Origin: Circinella minor
Taxonomy: Eukaryota > Mucoromycota > Mucoromycetes > Mucorales > Lichtheimiaceae
NCBI GenBank assembly: GCA_016758965.1
Contig: JAEPRB010000221.1
Coordinates: 1-64,000 of the forward strand
Reading direction: 5' to 3'
DNA: 64,000 bases
Below the pieces are notes generated by a model that searched no databases, had not been told where the DNA came from, and was given only the letters and a program-made list of their open reading frames with translations. The position numbers were made by a program, and so were the translations under genes. The number at the start of each line of letters is the position of its first letter. Position 1 is the first letter of the stretch. Below are positions 23,013-36,924 of the stretch, piece after piece.

Positions 23013-24988
23013 GATATAATGTGTCTATATGAACATGTGTGTATAATAAATAATTATATAAATAATATGTAAAAGAAAAAAAAAGAACAAAATAATATAA
23101 TATAAACGAAAATGGGGGGTTGCTGTTTTTTTTTTCTCAAACGAATGTGAATGAACGGTATATATGTGCACAAAAAAAAAGTTAAAAAAAAGAAGAAAAA
23201 TATAAAAATGGAAAAGGTCCAAGCAAAAAGAACAAAGAAGATAGAAGGAGGGAGGAGAAAAAAAAAAAAAAAAAAAAAAAAAAGAGGCAGGGGAATATGT
23301 GTGTGTATAGTAGCTTTCAAAAAGTTATTACTGTATTTTACTTCGGGTAACGGCTTACCGTGTCGTCCTTTCTTTGTACGACATATAATCTATTTATAGT
23401 GATACGAAAAATTAAAAAAAAATAGGGTAAAAACACACAAGACTGCGTGATTCTTGTGATCTTTTTTTTTTTTTTTTTTATGTTCATTTTGTTATCAAGA
23501 TTCATATAATATTGATAAGTTATTTAATTCTGAACCATTTTATACTTTTAGGGGGTTGGGTTGGTTAAAAAACGTGTGATTAAAAAAAAAGGAACCAGAA
23601 CCAAATGCACGAAAAAAAAACTTTTTTCATTTCGCTGAATATGAAAATCCTTTAACACTAAAAATCATTTAATTGAATTTGTTCTATCCATTTTCTTTAT
23701 TTTTTTTTATTTTTGTTAAAAAAAATGGTAATCCGGATATATGGATAATAGACTTGTAACATATATCAATTATTTATAACTGACATTTATACTTAAATTA
23801 TTTTTGAACATCCCAATTTTTTTTAAGTTCGAGACCATTATAAATCGTTAAAGTTCCGATTTTTTTTTATTGGGTTCTCTACATGTATGTTATTAATTCA
23901 ATAATAATGATATTTACTAAGTAACAAGTTGGACTATATAAGTTGTTTTTTTTATGTGTCCAGAATCAACAATGGTATTGATTAGTTTTAGTATAAATTT
24001 ACCTTTTTAGTGATAAACCTGTACTCTCTTCCTCTCTCTTTTTTTTTAGTACATTACTATAAATAAAAACCAAAATGATTCATAACTTTTTTCCGTTAAT
24101 AAATGAAAAAGAGGTAATAAATAAATACGTACGTAGAACTGCTTCTATTATTTATATAACTAGTCAATCCGATTAAAATATTTAGTTATGCATCATTATA
24201 TCCAATCTGTTTTTAATGCGACATAGGTTCAAATATGGTCTTATACATAAAATTGCTCATTATCTTGATTTAATAGTATATCCTTTTGTTTTTTGTTTTT
24301 TGCTGCTAATAATTATAATAGTAAGAATCAACAGACAAGGAATAATAGATATGCAACTGCTCGTGAAGAAAGTGGATTAGTGAGACGATTTAATTTTTTT
24401 TCAAGCCATAAAAGATTTAGTACGTAGAATAGGACAATTTAATATCGAACTCCTTTCACAAGGATAAATATTACCTAATTCAGTTGCTATGGTGATATCG
24501 AGTTTTTTTTTCATATGAACGAAATTTTTTTTTTTTTGGATTTAGTTGTTATAGATAGTTAAGTATATAAAATTGTAACATGATACAAATAGAAACATAC
24601 TGTGAATCGTTTTGTACCTGTCAATAGCGATATGATGAATTTTGATGTCATTATTTATTCCCCATGACGTTCAATTTCTCGTGATTACTTCTTTTACATA
24701 ATGGGAGAATATATCCTCACGAGTTTTCTTTTTTCTTTTTTGTAAAATAGATATAGTCATTTACATATTAAAATCAAGTTGGAATATCAAGTTACAACCA
24801 AAGAAAAGAAAATTTTGATTAATCCAGTTTTTTGTATAGCGGAGCGATAAAAAAATGCATGACTCTGAAAACAATCAAATAATTTCTTTCAAATGAAAAA
24901 AAAATAAAAAATAAAAATATCGTGTTTTATTCAATATATTTACCAAAATAAAAATAAAATACCTGTTGTTTTTTTAACTAAACTGGGA
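23013..24988. promoter_or_regulatory. Divergent spacer, glycosyltransferase / DNA polymerase gamma
   Basis: About 2 kb between two start codons facing away from each other. The glycosyltransferase side (23050-23290) is purine-rich on the plus strand, so its leader is pyrimidine-rich. Two small palindromes lie at 23346-23359 (GGTAA/TTACC) and 23361-23383 (TGTCGT/ACGACA). An eroded coding scrap lies at about 24351-24466. No intact gene is visible. Confidence 0.5.
24351..24466 (+). pseudogene. Small frameshifted coding scrap, unknown
   Basis: One frame reads ATAREESGLVRRFNFF, and a shifted frame continues with QAIKDLVRRIGQFNIELLSQ before a stop. Together they look like an amphipathic helical protein segment broken by a frameshift. 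The family is not recognised. The extent is too short to exclude chance. Confidence 0.25.
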
Positions 24989-27900
24989 ATGACAACTAGA
25001 ATCACCTGTGAAACCAGGATATTACAGCGCATTACGTTAACAGCACGATCTATTGACGGTCGATTGTTTCATACAACAACAAAATCTCTTTCTTCAAAAA
25101 CACCATTAAAAAAAGGCAAAAATAGCGATGGTAAAACAAATAAACAATTCCTCATTCTGAAAGAAAAAAAAAGACAATTATACAATAAATAACGCGTTTT
25201 TTTTATTTATGTATATATTACATTTTTTTAAAAAAAAAGCTAAATCATTAATTATTGTTGCTATTATTATATTGATTAGTACGGATAAATCCAGCCAATG
25301 TTCAACTTTTATCACCTAAACTTCATGAACAAGTATTTGGTAAAGGTTCACCTAAAGGAGCAGGAAGAATATCTATGGCAAGAAAAGCTGCTGCAGAAGA
25401 ACACCTTCGACTTCAAAACATTTGGGGTAAAAAAAGTGATACACAAGACCCAATTGGTTTGAAGTTACCTGAAATTTATGGACAAAATATTGAGGAACAT
25501 TTTATGCGAATTGGATATGAACAAAGTGGGAAATATTTAGAAAGAGCTGAAACATTTGCTCAAATCGATTTACCAACAATGCCTCAAAAATGGAATCAAC
25601 AAGCTGGATGGACACGATATGATAAAGACACTACCAATGGAATAGAAACAGCAGTAGATTATCCTTTAGAAGATTTATTGGTTTTTGATGTGGAAGTACT
25701 TGTAAATACCAGTCAATATCCAATCATGGCAGTCGCAGCATCTGATAAAGCATGGTATTCTTGGACATCTCCTTATTTATCTGGTGATAGTAATCATCCA
25801 AATCATCTTATACCATTAGGAGGAGAAGGAAAGGAAAGGATGGTTGTGGGTCATAATGTAGGATATGATCGAGCACGGATATCGGATGAATATAAACGCA
25901 CCTCTTCTGGTATACGCTATCTTGATACAATGAGTCTTCATATTGCGGTAGCTGGATTATGTTCACAACAACGACCAGCGTGGCTTAAACGAAAAAAACA
26001 ACAAGATGAATTATCCATAGCAGCACTTGACCCCGACGCCACCGATAACGACTCTATTATCGCTGACAGTAGTAAAGCAGCCGATATTCAAGACACTATG
26101 TTTTTCGACGTTAGCTCACTTAACAGCCTTAAAGATGTCGCCAAATTTCACTGTGGTATCGAAGTTGACAAATCTGTACGATCCTATTTTGAAACTGGTA
26201 CATTACAAGATATACAAGATAATTTTCAAGAAGCGATGCGTTATTGTGCACTAGATGTTGCCATGACGCATCGTATCTACAAAGTAGTTCTTCCGAAATT
26301 TCGTGACAATTGTCCTCATCCTGTATCATTTGCTGGTATGCTCCATATGGGTAACTCTTTTCTAACCGTAACCGAAAAATGGGAAAATTATTTGGAACGC
26401 TCTTCAAAGAAACATGAAGAATTAAGCGATTTGGTTGATGTCAATTTAAGAGATCTTGCAGAAAAAGCACGTGTTTTGGTGAATGAACCTGAAATATGGG
26501 AAAAAGATCCATGGCTATCCCAGCTGGACTGGTATGTCAATCCACGTCAACGCAAATTAAAGGGCCAACCCAAATGGTACAAGGACGCTTATGATTCAAA
26601 AGCAGAAAAATTAAAAATTTCCATTCGGTCTCGAATTGCTCCACTTTTACTTCGATTAAAATGGCATGGTTATCCACTGCATTATATATCTGGACACGGA
26701 TGGTGTTACAAGATACCACATAATCAAGTAGAAGAAAATACACCTCAAGGAATATTACAGGATGAAACTTATCGATATGTTAAAGTACCTCACAAGGATG
26801 GTGCTGAAGCCAATTGTGGCAATCCTCTTGCAAAAGGATATATCGGTGCTTATGAAGATAAGACAATGACTTCTGAATATGAAGCAGCCAAACAAGCATT
26901 AGAACTTAATGCAAAATCGGCCTATTGGATTAGTGCGAGGGAACGTATTTTGGGTCAATTTGTTGTTTGGGATGATAATCCACAAGTCGACATGCAACTG
27001 CCTCCACGACAAAAAGAACAAGAAGGAGAAGAGATAGTGGGGGATCATGGTAAGTATGGTATGATTTTACCTCAAATGGTCACTATGGGTACAATTACTC
27101 GACGTGCCGTAGAAAAAACTTGGTTAACTGCAAGCAATGCGAAAGCCAACCGTATTGGTTCAGAATTAAAATCCATGATCCAAGTTCCTGAAGGGTACAA
27201 AATTGTCGGTGCGGATGTTGATTCTGAAGAACTATGGATTTCCAGTGTGATTGGTGATGCTCAATTTGGTTTCCATGGTGCTACTGCTCTTGGTTGGATG
27301 ACATTACAAGGTTCTAAAGCCGAAGGAACTGATTTACATTCTAAAACTGCAAGTATTTTGGGTATCAGTCGTGATAAGGCCAAGATTTTCAATTATGCAC
27401 GTATTTATGGTGCAGGTGTAAAATATGCTACTAGTCTTTTATTACAGTATAGCCAGGGTATGGATCCAGATGAAGCTAAAACACGGGCCTTGGCTCTTTA
27501 TGCTAATACAAAAGGTGAAAAAGAGCATTCTTCCAAAAATCGATTTGAACGACCTTTTTGGCATGGTGGTAGTGAGAGTTATATGTTTAATGCTCTTGAA
27601 GATATTGCCTTGTCCAAAGAACCTCGAACACCTGTATTGGGATGTGCTATTACGGACGCATTGAAACCAAGATATACGGGTACTCAGTTTTTGACATCCC
27701 GTGTCAATTGGGTAGTACAAAGTTCTGGTGTAGACTACCTTCATTTATTAATTACATCCATGTCTCATTTAATTGATCGATATCAAATTAATGCAAGATT
27801 TATGTTATCTGTTCATGATGAAGTTCGATATTTATCTACTGAAGAAGATAAACATCGTACAGCACTCGCACTTCAAGTAGCAAATCTTTGGACTCGGGCA

Positions 27901-28585
27901 TTATTTAGTTGGAGATTACGTGTTGAAAGTTTACCCCAGGTTTGTTATTGAGATAATCCCCGCTATTTTTTTTTAATTCTTTAGCTAATAGTATATATAT
28001 ATATATATATAATTATAGAGCGTTGCATTCTTTTCTGCTGTTGATATCGATCATGTTCTTCGTAAAGAACCCAATATGCCATGTACAACACCTTCTCATG
28101 AAGAAACCATTAAAGAAGGTATCAGTTGTACTGTAGAAGATACCCTACGTGAATTAGAACAAGCAACACAAAAATCAAGAAACGATGTTTGTTTATTAGG
28201 TGAAGGCCAATCTACTCTTGGTAAAACAATCGATAATAAATTGGTTGAAAGCTCCATAAAAAAATTAGAACAACAACGTAAACTTTGTGGTATAGAATTC
28301 TTAAAAGCACAAATGCATCAAGATTTTAAATCAGCGTTAAATTCTGGATCAGCAAAAGGAAATCAACAAACTGAAGAAATTATCACATCATCTATTACTC
28401 CAACTTCTCAATACGAATTTTATCAATTCAGTAATAATTATAATTATAACAATAATAGTAATAATATTAGCAGTAGAAATCATCCAATGAACTCATCACT
28501 ATCATCTTCCTCATTATCATCATCATCATCATCATCATCTACATTTGTAAAAAAATTGCATTCACCTATCATCCGTCGTTATTAA
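24989..28585 (+). CDS. MIP1: Mitochondrial DNA polymerase gamma catalytic subunit
   Basis: Three exons (24989-25130, 25280-27939, 28019-28585) give 1122 residues. The N-terminus is a basic, Ser/Thr-rich mitochondrial presequence. Exonuclease motifs: I FDVEV (D184, E186), II HNVGYD (D244), III YCALDV (D373). Family A polymerase motifs: A GADVDSEEL (D703), B RDKAKIFNYARIYG (about 745), C SVHDEV (D894). It replicates mtDNA with 3'-5' proofreading, and all catalytic acids seen are intact. The join after exon 1 restores the conserved RINPANVQ segment. After the fungal block starting SVAFFSAVDIDHVLRKE, the C-terminal extension ends in an Asn- and Ser-rich low-complexity tail. The gene is followed on the same strand by the epimerase. 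Confidence 0.96.
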
Positions 28586-29571
28586 TTTTATTTAATAATA
28601 AAGCATCTTACGCATTTTTTTTTTTTTTTGAAAATCACATATCATATTAAAAAAACAACAACAAAAAGTATTTATAGATCATCCATTACATTTCATAAGC
28701 AAAAAAAAAAACAGGATGATAAAAAGGGTGTGTTGGGGTGTGTGACCAAGTACAAAGTCCCTGTATTATATAATCATCAGATATTTTCCATCTCAGGTTT
28801 AGATTATTTTTTACTTTGTTTAACCGATCAACCCCCCATCTTTGAGTAAGCCAATAGAAATAAAAGAGACAAACGTTACATGACTTATTTATTTAAAAAA
28901 AAAACAAATCTTTAAAGTTTTATTCATAGGGTCAGATGATGGATATTGAAGAAGGAAAGAAAGTAACGATTATCGTTAGTAAGGTTTTTGGGCTACACTA
29001 AAGTAGCTTACGTGAAATCATCTAAACGTTTTGTTCGTGGACTATTGAATTATATAGTAACAGTGCTTATAAAAAGTGAAAATAATATATGAAAAGATAA
29101 TCTGGATTAAATAAGTGTTAACATATAAATAACAAATATATTTTATAAACCAAAAGAGTTGTAACCAAAAGGCCGAAAAAAAAAAAGACCATTTCTGGTT
29201 AACCAATCTCAACGAATTAAAAAAGCAAAGTTTAATGATTTCATAATCAAAAAGGGTGTTATCCATCACACAAGAAAAAGAAACATATAAAACAAACTCT
29301 TTAACCCACTTCAAAAAATTACATAATCTGTTGCGGGGGTTTATAAAGGGGAGGGGGGGATCCGCGGGTGCATTCACTTATGTAAAAACAGATAAAGTGT
29401 CAAAGAAAAGCTTCCCTTTCTAACTCAAAAAAAAAAAACCCAGGTTCGGAGCATGAATCAAAAACTTATATCAAATAAAAATAAGGGCCCTCTTTTCAAA
29501 TACTTTAATCTTTTTCTTTATTCCACAACTTTTTTTTTTTACTTCATCTCCGAAATTATAAAGCCCATAAA
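28586..29571. promoter_or_regulatory. Spacer between MIP1 end and UDP-glucose epimerase start
   Basis: About 990 bp with the MIP1 3' region and the epimerase promoter. The last 60 bp before the start codon are strongly T/C-rich. No other gene is seen. Confidence 0.5.
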
Positions 29572-31031
<1,460 letters not shown>

Positions 31032-34000
31032 TTTCGCATATATATATACTTTTTTTTTTTTTAGTTTATTTTTTTTCTTCTCTTCGTACTCCTCCTACTC
31101 TTCATTCTATATACACAAAATAACTACAATTATTTACCCTCCACTTCTTAAAACATAAATGAATAACTATTGTTTCTTTCATTATAACACCCTTTATATA
31201 TATATACAAACTTGCTGTTTTGATTATTATTTTTACTACTCAAACATTTTGCTTTATTTATATATTTGTTTTGATTTTCTTTTTTATTTTTTGCTCATTA
31301 GAAATCTGCTCAAAAAATAACTTTTTGTGCATCAAAATAGAATATTTTTTATTATTACGTATTATGATTTTGCATATATAGCGTTATTTTATTCATTCAG
31401 TTCCCTCATAAGATTTAAGTTTATTAAGATGTTCGTAAATAATTTATATTCCCCCTTTCCAAAAAAAAAAAAAAAAAGTGTAGGATTTGACAAGTTTTCC
31501 CCGCCTTGTACTACTTTGAAATAAACTTTTTAGTATTTCTAAGTCATGAGATAATCTCAGGTTACTGTATACATTCTCAAGATTTATGGGTGTCATAATC
31601 GGTTACTTTGCCAAATATTAAAACAGCCTTCTCTGAAGTTCTCGGATCCACCATTATAATATTTATAAGATTATTTTACAATTCAACATCAACTATATAT
31701 ATATATTTTTATCATATTTGTATGTTCTAACCAACCGACTTTGCAGAACAGAAGAGAGAAAAAAAAAGACTCGACAATCAAAGAATCATGTAATTCTTTA
31801 CTAATAACTTGTTTATTCTAAATCATATATTTTTAATATGTATCTTTAAAAAAAAAGAAACTGTAAGCAAAAGCTGTGTCAACTCAACAAACTTAAGAAT
31901 AAAAATTGATTTTATCGAATAAATGTAACGCGTTTATTCCTGTTTCCTCCCAAGATTATTTGTGAATCATGCAAGCATTAAATAAACAACCTCTCATCAT
32001 GTGAAAACTTTCATTTTCCTTCCACACTTTTTTTTTTTATTTTGGCTGTATTAAAGAAAAGATAAAATTACCCCTGATTATAATTTAATATGTATTATTC
32101 AATTTTTTCTATGTTTTTCTTCATGATTGTATATTATAGTCATCATCTTCAGCATCGTCACCGACATGAATAAGTTTTAGTACAATAAAGTGATATGAGT
32201 ATCAAATGATAATGCTGTATAAATTTCAAAAGCATTTGACATCTTTCTAGACAAACATATAAAAAAAAAGTATACACTCAAGAATTTAAAAGTATTATAT
32301 CTTTTGTTCACGATAAAATTCGATAAAGTATTTATAATAGCGACAACGATCCTATTTATGATAATCGGGTGGGTAAAACATATATACTGTACGTAGTTGT
32401 ATTTTGTTTTTTCTTTCTTATAACAGACTATTTAAATAAATAGATTTTAGACAAAGTATATATATATATCTTATATTCTACTTTTTTACCACTATTCAAC
32501 TCTCGTTTATTTTTATTTATTTATTACATCATATGAGTCATGAATAACAAATTCCACTTCAATACTTGGAACAACCGTTGAAATCCCCCCCCCCCTAATG
32601 TTCTAGTGCTTTGTAACATTAATATTGTCTTTTAGTAATAAAAAAAATATGAGTATGAATAAGGGATTTATAAACACCTGGAAACTAGTTAAAAGTTAAA
32701 TTCAAAAGTGCATATATATATATGGAGTGAACAAGTGATTGAATATGCAATGCAAGGTAGCGCTCGTTCCTTTTACTTCTGATGCTCACCAAAAATAAAG
32801 AAATTGTGATGATTAATTGAGTTCCTTTTATTATTGATGGATAATCTCTAAATTATATATATATATATATATAATGAATAAGCATACAAGTTAACAAGCA
32901 GCATTTACTAACTCAATTGACTATCACTCACGTACCACTTGAAATAAATTGATTTTAAAACTAAAGATGAGTTAATTTTCAATGCCTTTAGAATTATCAT
33001 CAAAATATAGGAGAATAATATCTCATGTGTAAAAAATGAACTATTATTTATCCCATTTTTGAGTACCCTTTACTATTCTTTTCTCAGAAACTGACAGTCA
33101 TGTGTGTTTATTATTTATTTAATGCATAAAAAGTTGCTTTTGAATTGTTATCCGCACCAGTGTATTCATTATATTCCAAAATCAAATATTTCAATGTGTG
33201 TATCTTTACTTTTATAACTTATAATTTAGTGCTTTTATGAAAGGTACTATCAAAATTTTGAATGTTTATATAAACAATTACTATATTTATCTGCATGATA
33301 ATAACAATTTATAGAGGAGAAATTTTGATCTAGTGTGGGACATCAATAAAACATAGGAAACTACTTAACATCAGGAAAAAAAAAATTTGATACTGTATAT
33401 TTAGTTTGGGTTTAGAGTATAACCTGATGTAAAAGATACCGTGTACTTTTGATGACTTTTTTAATTGTTCTCACCTTGCATTTCAGTATCTTGTATACAA
33501 AGTAGCAATAAATATAGTAATTATATATAACATAGTAGGTCATAACACAAATAATTATGAATCAATTACTTAAAATATTTAAGATTTATGGGAAAGACGC
33601 ATAAATTCTTAAACATTATTATTAACGTATTAGTATCGTTTCTATTTTTTATTTCGATGGAACGGAGGGAAATTTGCGGAAAGCGTCTAAACGGGACGAT
33701 TGATCTATTATTGTTTTTTTTTTTTCATAGTTCGGCCAGAAAACGATACCTTTTAAGTGAGTTTATAGCTTAAAAAAACCAAGGACACTAAACTACAAGT
33801 CCAAAATATCACTTGTCAACTTCTGGAATGGGGGGGGGGACTTAATATTCATTCTACTATTGTACGGAAATGATTGAATTTATTAATAATAATAAATTAT
33901 ATAAATCATTATTACCAAATAATTGATTTAAAAAAAACCAAACTGTTGGTTATATAGTTTTCAATAAACCAAAAGTACAGAATTATCTGAAAGCAGTAAG

Positions 34001-34797
34001 AATCTGTCAAAAAAAAAAAAAGATGCATGTTGTACATATGTACAGCACACACCAAAAAAAAAAAGAGAATTATCTTTACTGTGATGGTGTGTGCACACTT
34101 TTATCTTTTTGTACAACGAATAAGTTCACTGCTTGAAAAAAAAAAAGCAAGTATTAGACTTCTTTTTTTTTGTACATCCATTATTGGTAGCACATTTATA
34201 AGGTGTTGTGTATTATTATTATAAGCATGATCATAAAAGGAAACAACCATCAACTTACTTTAGATTTATAATTCCATTAGTTTATGTATTACAAATTGAC
34301 AACTTTTTTTTTGTCTTCTTTATACAAAAAAAAAAATGATACCATGTGATGTATATAGGACGATGTGGCCCTTTAAAAGTCAACGATCAAAAACTATTTT
34401 GTTTCTATGGAAACTAATAATTATAAATGATACGATGTTCTCTTTTTTTTTTAATAAACGGTATAAATAATGGATTATAATACTTACTTGATCTTTTGAA
34501 TTAAAAAAAGCTAAAATAGCACGTATCATACGTACATAATATCACCTCTTCACGTCATTCTAATAAAAATATGGACAGATATTTATTTGAAGATCCTTTC
34601 TTTTTTTTTTGGTAATCTAACTTTAAAGTTCTCACAACTCACAAGAAATAATAAATAATAATACTTATAGAAATTGTTGTTATTTATTTATTTTATATAC
34701 GTATGTATTATTTTGATGGGAATCTTCTCTACCCCCCACCCTTTTTTTTTTCTTGTTGTAGATGGCTAAATAATTGTATCTTTTAGTTAGCTAGTTA

Positions 34798-34820
34798 GAG
34801 AGAGAGAGAGAGAGAGAGAG
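34798..34820. repeat. GA microsatellite
   Basis: A 23-bp GA run lies between TAGCTAGTTA on the left and TAGCTAGTTA on the right, so the flanks form a short direct repeat around it. Confidence 0.85.
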
Positions 34821-36816
34821 TTATAGCTAGTTAATTACATATTACTGTCACACATTAAAATAATTATCTAACCATGCTACGTATCTTTATTATTCTTAGT
34901 ATTAACGCTGTTGTTGTTGTTATTATTATTATTGTTGTTATCATGACTTACAAAAAGAGTTATTTCAATATGCATTGGAATTTGATAATTCTTCTTTCTT
35001 TATAAACAACAACAAATCTTTTCTTTAGAAAGAAAAGAAATTACCATGTTTATACACCATTTTAGCATACATTGTAAACAATGTTTAAACATCATACATT
35101 CGAATAACAAAATACGTGACTATTTGTTGTTGTTTATAATGACATTTCTCAATAATAACCATCAACTTCATAATTCTTCCTCCTCCTCTCCCCCCCCCAA
35201 AACAAAATGCAGGTGTTACTTGCATAAAAGAGTTATTATATCAAAAAAAAAAAAAAAATTCAACATGTGTTCGCCTCCCAATTCAATGGAGTAGGATGAC
35301 GAACAGCTATACAAACATATGTATAATATAATTTAACCCCACAATTTTTTACCTTTTTTTTTTTCGCATTACATATTACTACTTGACAAAATACAACAAC
35401 TAATTACTCCTTACGTAATTCTTGAATTTATAGATTTTCTTTTGTTGTACGTAATTATTATTATTATTATTTTTGATTTAGATAATAAATATTTATATAA
35501 AAAAAAAGATTGAATGATTACCAAAATAAAAGAAATAATAATAATAATAATAATAATGATTTCTTTTTTTGAAAGCAAAAAAAAAAAAAAAAAAAAACCT
35601 TGTATTATTGCATATTTGTTTACATTTCGCTTTTAGATTTATTATTTACACTTATCTCCTTATTATTATATAGGTTATATAATATTTACCATGTTAAGAT
35701 AAAAAATTATTATTATGACTTATAAAAATATATATTTTATATCATTAAATAATAGAAAATGGAGTCATTGAAAAGCTCAAAAAAAAAAAAAAAAAAAGAG
35801 ATTAATTTATAATATCTCGGAAAGTGAACCGATGTTACAATAAACCTTTTCAACCATCAAGATGAAACAGCTGATAATAATCTTTTTATAAAACCATCCA
35901 ATAATTTTTATAAAATGTTACTTATTATGATCAACTGGTCCAATCTATACATTTGTTACAGCTTTTCTATCTCTAAATATTATTTTTAGTCAATCTTTTG
36001 ATATTTAATAAACTGAATTTGTTTTCATACATAAGAGTATATCTTAGTAATGATTATGACGATAAGTTTGCATATATTGAATAACGTTCTCTTTATGTAT
36101 ATGTATAATTGAAAGGTGTGTGTGTGTGGGGGGGTGGTTAAAGATAAAGGGGACCTTTGAAAGGAAGGAGGATTAAAAAGAAAGGGTGATTACAAAACAC
36201 CATAAAATCGTTGCAGAAATATATATTATATTATATATACTTATATATAAAAGGTCTATCTTTCTTTCTCTTTTTTTTTTTTTTTATCTATGTTTAATTT
36301 AGACATAAAAAGTGATTGAAAATTCTTTAAATAGAAGAATAAATTTTCAAATTTTCGACAAGTTGGTTACCTTTTTTTCCTCAATTCCCTCCTCCTCCTC
36401 CTCCCCCCCTTAAAGAGATTTACCCTCCCTTTTGTAATTACTCCCCACTCCCCCCCAATAATCAACGGAAAAAGGGTCACACGTGAGCCTCTTTTACGCC
36501 ACGCTTTTGTGTAAAGGTGAAATTAGATGTTTTCTTGCACTTTAAATAACAATCGAAAAGAATTGATTATCACCAGCCATATGGTATATGATAAACCAAA
36601 AAAAAAAAAAAAGTTTTTATTTATTTTGTTGTTATGAGAAAAAAAAAAAAAAAAAAAGAACCATTCTCTTTCTTGTTTTTTTTTCCATTACTTTTTTATT
36701 TTCTTTTTCTTTTATATATTAACATACCACTTTATCTTTCTTTTTTCTATAACATATATATATTTATATATACAAACACTCATACATAAATACCTTTCTT
36801 TTTTTTTAAAAAAAAA

Positions 36817-36898
36817 ACGCCACGCAAAAAAAGAAGAAAAAAAAACACTCCACAAAAGTAACCTAGGCAACTACTGCCTTCTTTTCTTTGCGTGGCGC
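36817..36898. promoter_or_regulatory. Inverted repeat with GCCACGC arms upstream of the kinase gene
   Basis: The left arm ACGCCACGCAAA (36817-36828) plus the adjoining purine stretch can pair with CCTTCTTTTCTTTGCGTGGCG (36877-36897), giving an imperfect stem of about 20 bp whose right arm ends 27 bp before the kinase start codon. A further ACGCCACGC copy lies at 36496-36504. It could be a paired binding site in DNA or a leader hairpin in the mRNA. Confidence 0.5.
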
Positions 36899-36924
36899 TA
36901 CCAACTTGAAAAGAAAAATTAAAG

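Larger units (their letters stand above)
31032..36924. other. Gene desert
   Basis: Nearly 6 kb of AT-rich DNA without a supportable gene on either strand. It contains many A, T and AT runs, a C11 run at 32585-32595, a G10 run at 33830-33839, and a GA run at 34798-34820 flanked by AGCTAGTTA copies. Open frames such as those near 33588 and 35046 are short and low complexity. The last 450 bp hold the kinase promoter. Confidence 0.6.

Noticed and set aside
35046..35294. 82-codon frame with Ser/Pro and poly-Lys runs
   Set aside because: It reads through a C run, a TCC repeat and an A tract, so it is a low-complexity artefact.
35460..36260. Possible CRISPR-like or satellite array in the desert
   Set aside because: The repeats are simple homopolymers and AT or ATT microsatellites with no regular unit or spacers.
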